Source of the DNA: Candidatus Zixiibacteriota bacterium
GTDB lineage: Bacteria > Zixibacteria > MSB-5A5 > GN15 > FEB-12
DNA: 64,000 bases
Direction: 5' to 3'
NCBI GenBank assembly: GCA_034439475.1
Contig: JAWXAN010000048.1
Coordinates: 62,001-126,000 of the forward strand
Positions 26,844 to 34,657 of this stretch are shown piece after piece (within the stretch, counting starts at the first letter, position 1; each line of letters starts with the position of its first letter). A program made the position numbers and the translations under genes. Under the pieces are notes generated by a model. That model saw only the letters and a program-made list of their open reading frames with translations. It had not been told where the DNA came from and made no database searches.

Positions 26844-27431
26844 TCAGTGATTTTCAGGCTGAGCAGGGTTACTGTTCAATTGTAACATCACCTTATGCAA
26901 GGGATGTTCGGTGGCCAATATAACTGCCTGGGCGGCCATGTCAACCATTTTGGCGGCATTTTCTGTCTCAGAATCAAGAAATCGGCCTAAAACAAAGTCT
27001 ACTACAGAGATAGTCTCAGGAAGCGGGCCAATCCCGAGCCGAAGTCGTGCGAAATTTTCATGACCCAGAGTCTGGATAATTGACCGGAGCCCGTTATGAC
27101 CACCATCGGAACCGCTTGTCCTGAGACGAACCTGACCGAGCGGAAGGTTGAAATCATCAAGAACAATAAGCGTATCTTTGATTGATAGTTGAAAATTATC
27201 CAACAGATCGCTAACAGCATGCCCCGAGAGGTTAACGAGTGTGGTCGGTTTGGCAAGGACTATCTCTTTGTCAGAGAGCAGTTTGATGAAGACATCGACT
27301 GACGATAGATTTGTCTGTTTTGCAGCACCCGGGGCTTGGAGGAGTTTATCAATGACAGAAAATCCAAGGTTGTGGCGGGTGCGCGCGTACTTTGGGCCTA
27401 CGTTGCCCAAGCCAATTACAAGTGAGATCAT
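26844..27431 (-). CDS. pth: Peptidyl-tRNA hydrolase
   Basis: Releases tRNA from prematurely dropped peptidyl-tRNA. Family signatures: VIGLGNVGPKYARTRHNLGF near 5-24 with the catalytic His22, KPTTLVNLSGHAV near 61 with the conserved Asn, and VLDDFNLPLGQVRLRTSGSDGGHNGLRS near 91 with Asp and His. 195 residues is normal. No ribosome-binding site precedes the ATG; the promoter at 27438 suggests a leaderless transcript. A small hairpin (ACGGC-CCA-GCCGT, 26828-26840) follows the gene, before rpsF. Confidence 0.97.
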   Translation of the reverse strand: MISLVIGLGNVGPKYARTRHNLGFSVIDKLLQAPGAAKQTNLSSVDVFIKLLSDKEIVLAKPTTLVNLSGHAVSDLLDNFQLSIKDTLIVLDDFNLPLGQVRLRTSGSDGGHNGLRSIIQTLGHENFARLRLGIGPLPETISVVDFVLGRFLDSETENAAKMVDMAAQAVILATEHPLHKVMLQLNSNPAQPENH

Positions 27432-27437
27432 GAAGGA

Positions 27438-27465
27438 AAAATAGCTGCAAACAATCGCTGGTCAA
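27438..27465 (-). promoter_or_regulatory. Promoter of pth, predicted leaderless
   Basis: Minus-strand TTGACC (27465-27460), 16 bases, TATTTT (27443-27438), six bases, then the ATG of pth at 27431. The start of transcription should coincide with the start codon. Confidence 0.55.
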
Positions 27466-27626
27466 GTCCTTTGAGATCTCGAAAAGGTAAGCACGACGAG
27501 TTTCGTCTGAGCTTTTTAAGCAATCTTGCCTTTGTTGCGTCATTATAATGAAAAGCCCGTTTCAATGACTGAAATACTTGTATATTGGATAGGAAAGTGT
27601 CTTAGAAATCACAGGGAGGGAATTTA

Positions 27627-29774
27627 GTGCGTCCAAAAGCTTATGTGCTAAGATTGATATTTGTATGTGTGTGCGGGCTATTGCCTCAATCATCATTCGC
27701 TGTCGATCCGGTTATTGGAGCTGAATGGTCAGGGGACCCGAGGTGGCTTTGGGGAAGAAGTTGGTCCGTAGATCCGTCGACAGGCGCTGGCGAGACTTTT
27801 TTTGGAAGTATCGGTAAAGGAAAGAGTTTTTTCGGAAGCTCGATTTCTGGCGCTCAATATAAACGAGTTGAGATTCGTTTCAATACTGATAGCACATTCT
27901 GTCAAACTTTCAATCGATCAGCAGGATACGCGTCGAATGGAGTTGGAATATTTCCCGGCTCGGCTTGGGACATATCTGATACGCTGAATCCGCGAAGATT
28001 AAACATTTGCTTTGTCGAAGATCCCGCCTTCGCTGTGCCAAATCAGATTTGGGATCCCAATACAACCTCATATGGCAAACGCGAATTTATTTTTATCATG
28101 GCCAGCAATTATGACGGCACAGGATTGACGTATGCCGGCAGAAATATCTACATAGAAGCGAATAGTCTCGATGTTATGTACGCCTGGTGGCCGCGTCTGC
28201 AATATCCTTATACGATGTCGCAGACTCTCCCCGGCACACTCAAAGTATTTGGATATGAACTTCTTGTAGTTCCCGAACAAAATCCCAATGCAATCATGCT
28301 GACTTGGCAGAAAATAGATCCAGCATTTTCGGTTTCGCGCTATCGTATCTATGCGGGAGTGACCTCGCCGCCACCCTTGTTCGACAGCGTCAATGGAAAT
28401 ATAATGTCATTTGCTCATTCCGGATTGACCATTGGACAGTTGTTCTTTTATCAAATTGAAGCGGTCAATTCCAGTGGCGATCCTATCGGATCCAGTCCAA
28501 TAATTCGGGCGCGCGCGGAACTCGGGCTCAATCTTGTAGGCAGGTGGAATGGCCGGCCAAGTTACACTGATATTTGGGGGTACACTGAATCGTCGAGCGG
28601 GAAAGAATATGCTATCATCGGCTCGGGCGGTGGGGTGAGCATTGTCGATATTAACGGGGCTGTGCCGTTTGAAACCGGATTTATGCCGAGCGTGTACTCG
28701 GGCGGGGTGAAGGTATATAAGAATTATGTGGTCACCGGACAGGACGGCGGCCCGGCGCAGATTTATAATATAAGCAATGTAAACAGCCCTGTTTTGGTAA
28801 GCAGTATCCCTCGCGCCGCCCATACAGTCAATGTCTACAAAGACTATCTTTTTCTGCAGGGAGCGTCAAACAGCGCTCTGTATATATACGACATATCCAA
28901 TCCCGCCTCGCCGCAATTTGTCAGCCATTACGTCTCGTTTTATTTTCATGATACGGACATTCGCAATGATACGCTCGCCGGTGCGGGGATCAATGGCCAG
29001 GGAGTCGAGTTTGTCGACATCACAGACATTTATAATCCCGTCCGGATCGGAGGATTTAATTATCCCTTATCGGGAGCCCACAATGTGGAGTTTTCAGCCG
29101 ACGGGAAATACCTCTATGTCGGTGATGAAACAGGAATCGATCCATGGACTCGGATATTCGACATTTCTGATATAAACAATGTGGTGAAACTCTCTGATAT
29201 TATTGTCGATTCGCAGGCGACAGTGCACAATAGTTATCTTAAAGACAGCCTGCTCTACATTGCACACTATACCGAAGGCGTCCGGGTATGGAATGTCAAA
29301 GATCCCGTGAATCCGCTAGAAATTGCTTCGTATGATACGTATCCTCAGGCGGGGTATGGCTATAATGGTTGTTGGACAGTTTACCCGTTTTTTGCTTCGG
29401 GGAAGATTGTGGCCTCGGATAGGTCTACCGGACTGTATGTGTTGAGACTTGGAGATGCACCATTAGATGTTGACGATGGCGACAACGCTCTCCCCCGTTC
29501 GTTTAGTTTGGAGCAGAATTATCCCAATCCGTTTAATCCAACAACCACGATTCAATTTTCGCTGCAGAATCGGTCACACGTGACTTTAGTCGTATATAAC
29601 ACACTTGGTCAGGAAGTGACTACGCTTGTCAATGAAACAAGGTCAGCCGGCATGCATACGGTAGTGTGGAACGGAAAGAATTCAGGCGGGCAGACAGTGT
29701 CGAGCGGGATATATTTTTACCAACTCAGGACCGATGCCGGCTTTGAATCGAAGAAGATGATTTTGTTGAAGTAA
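27627..29774 (+). CDS. Secreted LVIVD-repeat-like protein with fibronectin-like module and C-terminal sorting-type domain
   Basis: 715 residues starting with GTG, with GGGAGGG ahead of it. After a signal peptide (LRLIFVCVCGLLPQSSFA) comes a unique beta-rich region to about 205, a fibronectin-III-like stretch (PNAIMLTWQKIDPAFSVSRYRIYAG near 215), and a seven-bladed-type propeller with LVIVD-like strands (SGGGVSIVDINGAVPFETGF, VVTGQDGGPAQIYNISNVNSP, LFLQGASNSALYIYDISNPASP, GAGINGQGVEFVDITDIYNP). The tail from LEQNYPNPFNPTTTIQFSL to SGIYFYQLRT...KKMILLK is the FlgD-like sorting domain also found on the C25 protease. Likely cell-surface or secreted; ligand unknown. Confidence 0.85.
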   Translation: MRPKAYVLRLIFVCVCGLLPQSSFAVDPVIGAEWSGDPRWLWGRSWSVDPSTGAGETFFGSIGKGKSFFGSSISGAQYKRVEIRFNTDSTFCQTFNRSAGYASNGVGIFPGSAWDISDTLNPRRLNICFVEDPAFAVPNQIWDPNTTSYGKREFIFIMASNYDGTGLTYAGRNIYIEANSLDVMYAWWPRLQYPYTMSQTLPGTLKVFGYELLVVPEQNPNAIMLTWQKIDPAFSVSRYRIYAGVTSPPPLFDSVNGNIMSFAHSGLTIGQLFFYQIEAVNSSGDPIGSSPIIRARAELGLNLVGRWNGRPSYTDIWGYTESSSGKEYAIIGSGGGVSIVDINGAVPFETGFMPSVYSGGVKVYKNYVVTGQDGGPAQIYNISNVNSPVLVSSIPRAAHTVNVYKDYLFLQGASNSALYIYDISNPASPQFVSHYVSFYFHDTDIRNDTLAGAGINGQGVEFVDITDIYNPVRIGGFNYPLSGAHNVEFSADGKYLYVGDETGIDPWTRIFDISDINNVVKLSDIIVDSQATVHNSYLKDSLLYIAHYTEGVRVWNVKDPVNPLEIASYDTYPQAGYGYNGCWTVYPFFASGKIVASDRSTGLYVLRLGDAPLDVDDGDNALPRSFSLEQNYPNPFNPTTTIQFSLQNRSHVTLVVYNTLGQEVTTLVNETRSAGMHTVVWNGKNSGGQTVSSGIYFYQLRTDAGFESKKMILLK

Positions 29775-29868
29775 TACGATTGGTTTGCACTCACGCGGGT
29801 GTTCTTCGGTTGTGATGTGATTGCTTTTTGGGCGCGGTGTGGTATCTTGGGGATGTTGAACAGGAATC

Positions 29869-29942
29869 GCGCCCATAGCTCAATTGGATAGAGCATTTGA
29901 CTTCGGATCAAAGGGTTGGGGGTTCAAATCCTCCTGGGCGCA
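29869..29942 (+). tRNA. tRNA-Arg (anticodon TCG)
   Basis: A 74-base cloverleaf: acceptor GCGCCCA pairs with TGGGCGC, D arm TAGCTCAATTGGATAGAGC, anticodon stem TTTGA/TCAAA around the loop CTTCGGA (anticodon TCG, reading CGA), and the T arm with GGTTCAAATCC. The discriminator is A and CCA is not encoded. Its last two bases belong to the left 13-base direct repeat of the adjacent island. Confidence 0.95.
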
Positions 29943-29953
29943 GATGATTTTGT
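29941..29953 (+). repeat. Left direct repeat (attL-like) of the tRNA-Arg island
   Basis: CAGATGATTTTGT, starting with the last two bases of tRNA-Arg. The same 13 bases recur at 31981-31993, and the flanking bases differ on both sides (g/a before, a/c after). The bases just inside the left copy (TTGTAAT) mirror those just inside the right copy (ATTACAA). Confidence 0.8.
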
Positions 29954-30052
29954 AATAAAGGTTTTGTTTGCTGACATAAGCCAAAATTGATTGAAACAAG
30001 ATGAGCGCTAAACACCCACTTGCTGAAGTATGATGAAGAATAAAAGAATTTC

Positions 30053-31885
30053 ATGAAACTCAAGAAATTTAGAATTAAAAATTTTAAGTCAATCACGGAT
30101 AGTGGCGATTGTTACCTAACGGATACAATCACTATTCTTGCTGGAAAAAATGAATCGGGGAAAACATCTATTCTTGAAGCGTTAGAGGATTTTGATACAG
30201 ATATAAAAATTAGAGAAACTGCTAAACCGATTAAATCGCCAAACGAGATACCTGAAATTTCCATAACTTTCACTGTTGAGAAAGATACTATCAAGGAAAT
30301 TCTTACTGAAATAGGTAGCACTCAAAAAGCAGTTGCGGATGTTGAGCTTGAGATTATTAAAACTTTTCCAGATGTCTATACCTTTGGTGAAGCTACCAAG
30401 GGGAACGACCTTTTCGGAATAAAGGAAATTGAGAAAATTAAAAAAACAATCAAAGATAAATGGAGCAAGGTAAAAGCATTACACACTAAATATCCACAGT
30501 TAGCAGGTACTTTTTTTGATTTTGAATTTTCTGATTTGGCAAATAACAAAACTCTCCTCATAGCTTTCAAGGGTGCTACTGCACCGAACATTCCACAAAT
30601 TGACGAAAAGGATCGTGAGGATTTCCAAAAACTTTTAGCAGAAGTTGAAACAGAGATTCAAAATCTTGAAAACCTTGTTGCTACGGAAGATAAGTTTTTC
30701 AAAGCACTAAAACAATGGATTCCGAATTTTGTTTTCTTTAACTCGTTTGAAGATGTTTTCCCAAACAAAATACCCTTTGCGGAGCTTGAAACAAATGAGT
30801 GGATTACGGATTTGTCAGTGATAAGCGATTTGGATGTTCCTACTATTAAAACCGCCACCGCTCGCAATAAGCAAAAACACAAAACTGATATAAATATCAC
30901 TCTCAACGATGATTATAAAAAGTTTTGGACACAAGATGTTTCAAGTTTGAGTGTTGACTGGGATTCTCAAGACCTTCAATTTTGGATTCAAGAGGACGGC
31001 TATCCATATGAACCAAGTTTGCGAAGTAAGGGCAGACAATGGCACCTCGCTTTTTATATAAAAGTGTCCGCACGAGTAAATGAGGATGTTCCAAACATTA
31101 TTTTGATTGACGAACCCGGATTATTCCTCCACGCAAAAGCTCAAAAAGATATTTTAAGTAAACTTGAAGCTTCAGCAAAAAAAGTCCAGTTGATATTTTC
31201 AACACACTCACCATATCTTTTAGAAGCCGACAAACTTAATCAAATTAGATTGATTCATCGTACAAAAAAGGCAGGAACAAAAATAGAAAACAAAGTTCAC
31301 GCTTTGGCGAATAAGGAAACCTTAACCCCTATTATGACCGCGATAGGATTAGAATTAAACGCAGGAATTACAGCGTTAGACAAAGTTAATAATGTTGTGG
31401 TTGAAGGAGCGTCTGATCTTTACTATCTAAATGCGTTTAAGAAAATCCTTAATAAGGACAGGGTGAACTTTATTTTCGGTGGCGGAGCTGGAAATATGCC
31501 TGTTGTTGGGACTATATTGCATGGTTGGGGTGGAAAGGTTATTTATCTTTACGACAACGACCAAGGGAAAAAGGACGGAGAGAAAAATCTGAAAGATAAT
31601 TGGTTAGTTCCGAAAGATTTGGTTCTCGCTGTTTTGAATACCGCAGGAAGTATTGAGGATATTTTCTCGCCGCCTAATTTTCAAGAATTTGTGTTGGAAG
31701 ATACGAGCAAAACTTATACTGAATCTAACTCGGAGTATGTTAAAAAAAGTAAATTAGGTAAAGTTTTGCTCGCCAAGAAATTTTTGGAAACTTGCCAAAA
31801 TGGAACATCAATCAATTTGGATACAAAGTCAAAAGATAATCTGACCAAATTGTTTTTGAACATAGAAGGCAAGTTTAAATCCTAA
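30053..31885 (+). CDS. OLD-family ATP-dependent endonuclease-like protein (AAA ATPase + TOPRIM)
   Basis: 610 residues. The N-terminus is an SMC/Rad50-type ATPase half (KKFRIKNFKSI, Walker A GKNESGKTS at 31-39), a charged, partly coiled-coil central region follows (about 65-330), and the second half has the signature-like SLRSKGRQWH near 320, Walker B IILIDEPGLFLHAKAQ near 349 and the H-loop in FSTHSPYLLEAD near 384. From about 445 there is a TOPRIM domain: VVVEGASDLYYL with the Glu, and YLYDNDQGKKDG near 498 with the Asp pair. This is the layout of OLD nucleases and Gabija GajA. No UvrD-like helicase or other partner is adjacent, so it looks like a stand-alone (class 1 type) OLD protein. A role in phage defence is inferred from family and island context. 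Confidence 0.85.
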   Translation: MKLKKFRIKNFKSITDSGDCYLTDTITILAGKNESGKTSILEALEDFDTDIKIRETAKPIKSPNEIPEISITFTVEKDTIKEILTEIGSTQKAVADVELEIIKTFPDVYTFGEATKGNDLFGIKEIEKIKKTIKDKWSKVKALHTKYPQLAGTFFDFEFSDLANNKTLLIAFKGATAPNIPQIDEKDREDFQKLLAEVETEIQNLENLVATEDKFFKALKQWIPNFVFFNSFEDVFPNKIPFAELETNEWITDLSVISDLDVPTIKTATARNKQKHKTDINITLNDDYKKFWTQDVSSLSVDWDSQDLQFWIQEDGYPYEPSLRSKGRQWHLAFYIKVSARVNEDVPNIILIDEPGLFLHAKAQKDILSKLEASAKKVQLIFSTHSPYLLEADKLNQIRLIHRTKKAGTKIENKVHALANKETLTPIMTAIGLELNAGITALDKVNNVVVEGASDLYYLNAFKKILNKDRVNFIFGGGAGNMPVVGTILHGWGGKVIYLYDNDQGKKDGEKNLKDNWLVPKDLVLAVLNTAGSIEDIFSPPNFQEFVLEDTSKTYTESNSEYVKKSKLGKVLLAKKFLETCQNGTSINLDTKSKDNLTKLFLNIEGKFKS

Positions 31886-31980
31886 CCCCGTCCCCAATTC
31901 GCCAAAAGAAAACAGCGGAGCAAGCGGAGGACGCAAGGTATTCTTCTCAATAAAAGTTCGAGCAAAGTGTATAATTACAA

Positions 31981-31993
31981 CAGATGATTTTGT
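31981..31993 (+). repeat. Right direct repeat (attR-like) of the tRNA-Arg island
   Basis: CAGATGATTTTGT, identical to the copy at 29941-29953, followed by CTCCCAGACCC, host-like sequence leading to the 3' end of rluD. Preceded by ATTACAA, the mirror of the TTGTAAT that follows the left copy's core. Confidence 0.8.
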
Positions 31994-32046
31994 CTCCCAG
32001 ACCCGATACACTTCAATAGCAAAATAACGACTGAGCGGCTGCTCCT

Positions 32047-33054
32047 CTATCTCCCTTCGGTTTTCAGAATCTCCAACACGGTCGCGAAATCCTCCGGCAG
32101 TGGCGCTTCAAACACAAGCGGCTTCTTTGTAACCGGATGGTCGAACTCAAGTCGTCCGGCATGCAAGGCCTGATGGCTGATCACTCCCAACAACTTTTTG
32201 GCATGCGGGCGTTCAGGCGCAAATATCCCCCGGTGCCATTTTTCCCGCCCCCCATACTCAAAATCTCCAAGCACCGGATGATTCAGATGCGATAAGTGCA
32301 CACGAATCTGGTGGGTTCTTCCCGTCTCAAGACGGACTTCGAGATAATCATACAGCCGAAACCTATCGAGCACTTTATAATGGGTCACTGACTCGCGCCC
32401 GCTGGTCTTGGTGACAATCATGAGCGTGCGGTCTTTATGCGAGCGGGCGATAGGCAGATCGATTGTGCCCTCGTCGTCGGGAAAATGTCCGCAGGTCACA
32501 GCGGAATAAATTCGTTTGACATCGCGCCGGGCGATGGCCTGCTGGAGATTCTGGGCAATCTGTTCGTTTTTGGCCACCAAAAGCAGTCCCGAAGTATCCT
32601 TGTCGAGACGGTGGACTATCCCGGGGCGGGCGTCCTCAGCGCTTATGATGACACCGCGCGGCAAGGATTCGATATGGTAAAGCAGGGCGTTCACGAGTGT
32701 GCCTGTGAAATTACCGGCGCCGGGATGGGTTACCATACCCGATGGTTTATTTACAACAACGATATGCTCGTCTTCGTAGATTATTGAAAGCGGGATATTT
32801 TCAGCTATGAGAGTCGACACTGGTTCCGGCGGGCGCACATACGTTATCTCTTCGCCGCCAAACAATTGCTGTTTGCCGATTGCCGGTTTGCCATTGACGA
32901 GAAGATTGCCGTCGTTGATGAGAGACATTGCTTTGGTGCGTGAAAGCTCAAGATCTTCGCGCTGGCCGAGATATTTGTCGAGACGGATTGGCGCCTCGAG
33001 CGGCTCAACGACTATTTTCTTCCATTCGCCATTTTCGGCTGTGGGCTCGGTCAT
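32047..33054 (-). CDS. rluD: RluA/RluD-family 23S rRNA pseudouridine synthase
   Basis: 335 residues: an N-terminal S4-like RNA-binding domain (LDKYLGQREDLELSRTKAMSLINDGNLLVNG, about 23-55) and the catalytic domain with PSGMVTHPG near 103, the active Asp in GIVHRLDKDTSGLL near 145 and RTHQIRVHLSHLNHPVLGD near 245. The S4 domain and length match RluD, but the exact target cannot be told from sequence. It is the last gene of the run starting at ftsE, and ends 54 bases from the island's right repeat. Confidence 0.92.
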   Translation of the reverse strand: MTEPTAENGEWKKIVVEPLEAPIRLDKYLGQREDLELSRTKAMSLINDGNLLVNGKPAIGKQQLFGGEEITYVRPPEPVSTLIAENIPLSIIYEDEHIVVVNKPSGMVTHPGAGNFTGTLVNALLYHIESLPRGVIISAEDARPGIVHRLDKDTSGLLLVAKNEQIAQNLQQAIARRDVKRIYSAVTCGHFPDDEGTIDLPIARSHKDRTLMIVTKTSGRESVTHYKVLDRFRLYDYLEVRLETGRTHQIRVHLSHLNHPVLGDFEYGGREKWHRGIFAPERPHAKKLLGVISHQALHAGRLEFDHPVTKKPLVFEAPLPEDFATVLEILKTEGR

Positions 33055-33059
33055 GAAAT

Positions 33060-33791
33060 TTATGTGCGCCTCGGCGCGACGCGCACTAACTGCACCATTT
33101 CGGCTGCAGCCCGCTCGAAACCAACCAGCAAAGCTCGCGAAGTCACAGCCGATCCAACAAGAAATTCATCGATCATTCCTGTCTCCACAAGCGGCGATAT
33201 ATTCTTGTATGAAAGCCCTCGCCCGGCAAGAACTGTGAGGCGGGATTTGACCGCGAATTGCGCGGTATTGTCAATCTTATCCAACTCTTCCTGCGCTTCG
33301 GTAACTGTGCGGGCATCCGAATAGCGGCTGCAGTCCAGAAAAACGGCATCAGCCTGAACTTTCAGTGACGCCTTTATTGAATCAGCATTGGGATCGATGA
33401 GCAGGCCGACAACAATACCATGCCCTCGTAGCTGGGTAATCGCTGCCTGATAATCGATCTTTGTCTGCTGGAGATTGATAGGCTGTACGACGGAATCTTC
33501 GGCAGAAGGCTCTTCGTTGAAAATCACCATCCAGGGCTTGACTTCGATAATGCGGATCATCATCTCATCTTGAACTGACATTTCAACAGTCAGCTTGGTT
33601 CTAACCATCTCGCGCAAAATATAGAGGTCGCGGTCGCGAATGTATCTGCGGTCGGGACGAAACTGAACAGCTATGCCATCGGCTCCGGCAAGCTCCGCCA
33701 GCACCGCGGCATGGGACGGATCCGGTTCTTTGAGTTTGCGGCTGTCGCGGAAGGCGCCAATGCCGTCCAGATTAATTGAGAGAAATGCCAT
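33060..33791 (-). CDS. pdxJ: Pyridoxine 5'-phosphate synthase PdxJ
   Basis: TIM-barrel enzyme condensing 3-amino-2-oxopropyl phosphate with DXP to form PNP. 243 residues with FLSINLDGIGAFRDSR at the N-terminus, DGIAVQFRPDRRYIRDRD near 35-52, and VLAGRGLSYKNISPLV near 190. The usual N-terminal 'NVNHVATLR' reads 'NLDGIGAFR', so the His in that strand is replaced, and the 'HLREDRRHI' strand reads 'QFRPDRRYI', losing another His. The fold is clear, but activity at these positions deserves checking. AGGATAGGA precedes the ATG. Confidence 0.83.
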   Translation of the reverse strand: MAFLSINLDGIGAFRDSRKLKEPDPSHAAVLAELAGADGIAVQFRPDRRYIRDRDLYILREMVRTKLTVEMSVQDEMMIRIIEVKPWMVIFNEEPSAEDSVVQPINLQQTKIDYQAAITQLRGHGIVVGLLIDPNADSIKASLKVQADAVFLDCSRYSDARTVTEAQEELDKIDNTAQFAVKSRLTVLAGRGLSYKNISPLVETGMIDEFLVGSAVTSRALLVGFERAAAEMVQLVRVAPRRT

Positions 33792-33841
33792 GAATATATC
33801 CTATCCTCGTTACATGCATACAAATTGATTGAGCGTCCATG

Positions 33842-34651
33842 TCAGTCGCGGGCAAGTAACTTATGGTCTATCAGATAGTTAGTCAACGCCAAAAATTGCT
33901 CGATTGATATTTGTTCGGCCCTGATTTTTTTTGTGAGGCCAACGGCGGCTATGGTCTGCTGAGAAAGTTCTGCATTGGGAAGAATTGTTCCCGAGAGGTT
34001 GTTCGACAGGAGTTTCCTCCGTTGATGGAAAGATGCCCTGACGACTCTTTCAAATCCCTTCGGAACATCGATCGGCGTCTTGCGTGGAGATAACCGGATT
34101 ACTGCCGATGTCACTTTCGGAGCGGGAGAAAAGCTGGATGGTGGTACGGAGAAAAGATAAGTAACTTCGAAGTAGAGTTGTGTCATAATTGAAAGCGGCG
34201 ACCAATCTTTAGAGCCGGGCGAAGCCGCGATACGCCGCGCAAGTTCATCTTGTACCATGAGGACAACATTTACAATTTGATGTCTGTATCGAAACAACCA
34301 ATCAATAACCGGCGATGTGATATTATAGGGAATGTTGCCCACGACCGTAAAACGAGAGTGCGCTGCTATATCAGGTTGGAAAGTGAGAAAGTCATGGTTT
34401 ATGATATGAACGCGGGGATAAACGGATAAAAGCTCGGATACATAGCTTATAATATCCCGGTCAAATTCGACGCCGATGATAGTCGCGCCGGACTTAGCAA
34501 GAGGAAGTGTCAGTGCGCCTCGACCAGGACCTATTTCTATGATAGTCTGTTCAGGTGAGGGTTTGATGGCCTGAACGATTTTGTCAATTACATCAGATGC
34601 GACGAGAAAATTCTGGCCAAAGCGTTTCTTGGCATGGTACGGATTCCCCAT
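33842..34651 (-). CDS. rsmA: 16S rRNA dimethyladenosine transferase RsmA (KsgA)
   Basis: Dimethylates A1518 and A1519 in 16S rRNA. Visible: KKRFGQNFLVASDVIDKIV at 8-26, SAM motif IIEIGPGRGALTLPLAK near 37, and the catalytic VVGNIPYNITSPVI near 104, followed by MVQDELARRIAA. 269 residues is standard. Between tatD and pdxJ in the same leftward operon. Confidence 0.96.
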   Translation of the reverse strand: MGNPYHAKKRFGQNFLVASDVIDKIVQAIKPSPEQTIIEIGPGRGALTLPLAKSGATIIGVEFDRDIISYVSELLSVYPRVHIINHDFLTFQPDIAAHSRFTVVGNIPYNITSPVIDWLFRYRHQIVNVVLMVQDELARRIAASPGSKDWSPLSIMTQLYFEVTYLFSVPPSSFSPAPKVTSAVIRLSPRKTPIDVPKGFERVVRASFHQRRKLLSNNLSGTILPNAELSQQTIAAVGLTKKIRAEQISIEQFLALTNYLIDHKLLARD

Positions 34652-34657
34652 TTCAAA

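Larger units (their letters stand above)
29941..31993. mobile_element. Integrase-less genomic island at tRNA-Arg carrying one gene
   Basis: 2,040 bases from one 13-base repeat to the next, beginning at the 3' end of tRNA-Arg and holding only the OLD-like ATPase gene. Base use is unlike the surroundings: hand counts of the lines at 30061 and 31081 give 30% and 42% G+C, against 57% for the line at 32401 in rluD. Removing the segment would restore a continuous sequence tRNA-Arg followed by ...TTGTCTCCCAG, where CTGGG...CCCAG could form a tRNA terminator stem. No integrase, transposase or IS end is present, so mobility in trans, or a decayed element, is inferred. Leader 29954-30052 and trailer 31886-31980 contain no other frame. 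Confidence 0.72.

Noticed and set aside
29908-30096. Minus-strand frame ending LRPGGFEPPTL across the tRNA
   Set aside because: That ending is a well-known artefact of translating a tRNA gene in reverse; no ribosome-binding site and it overlaps tRNA-Arg and the island leader.
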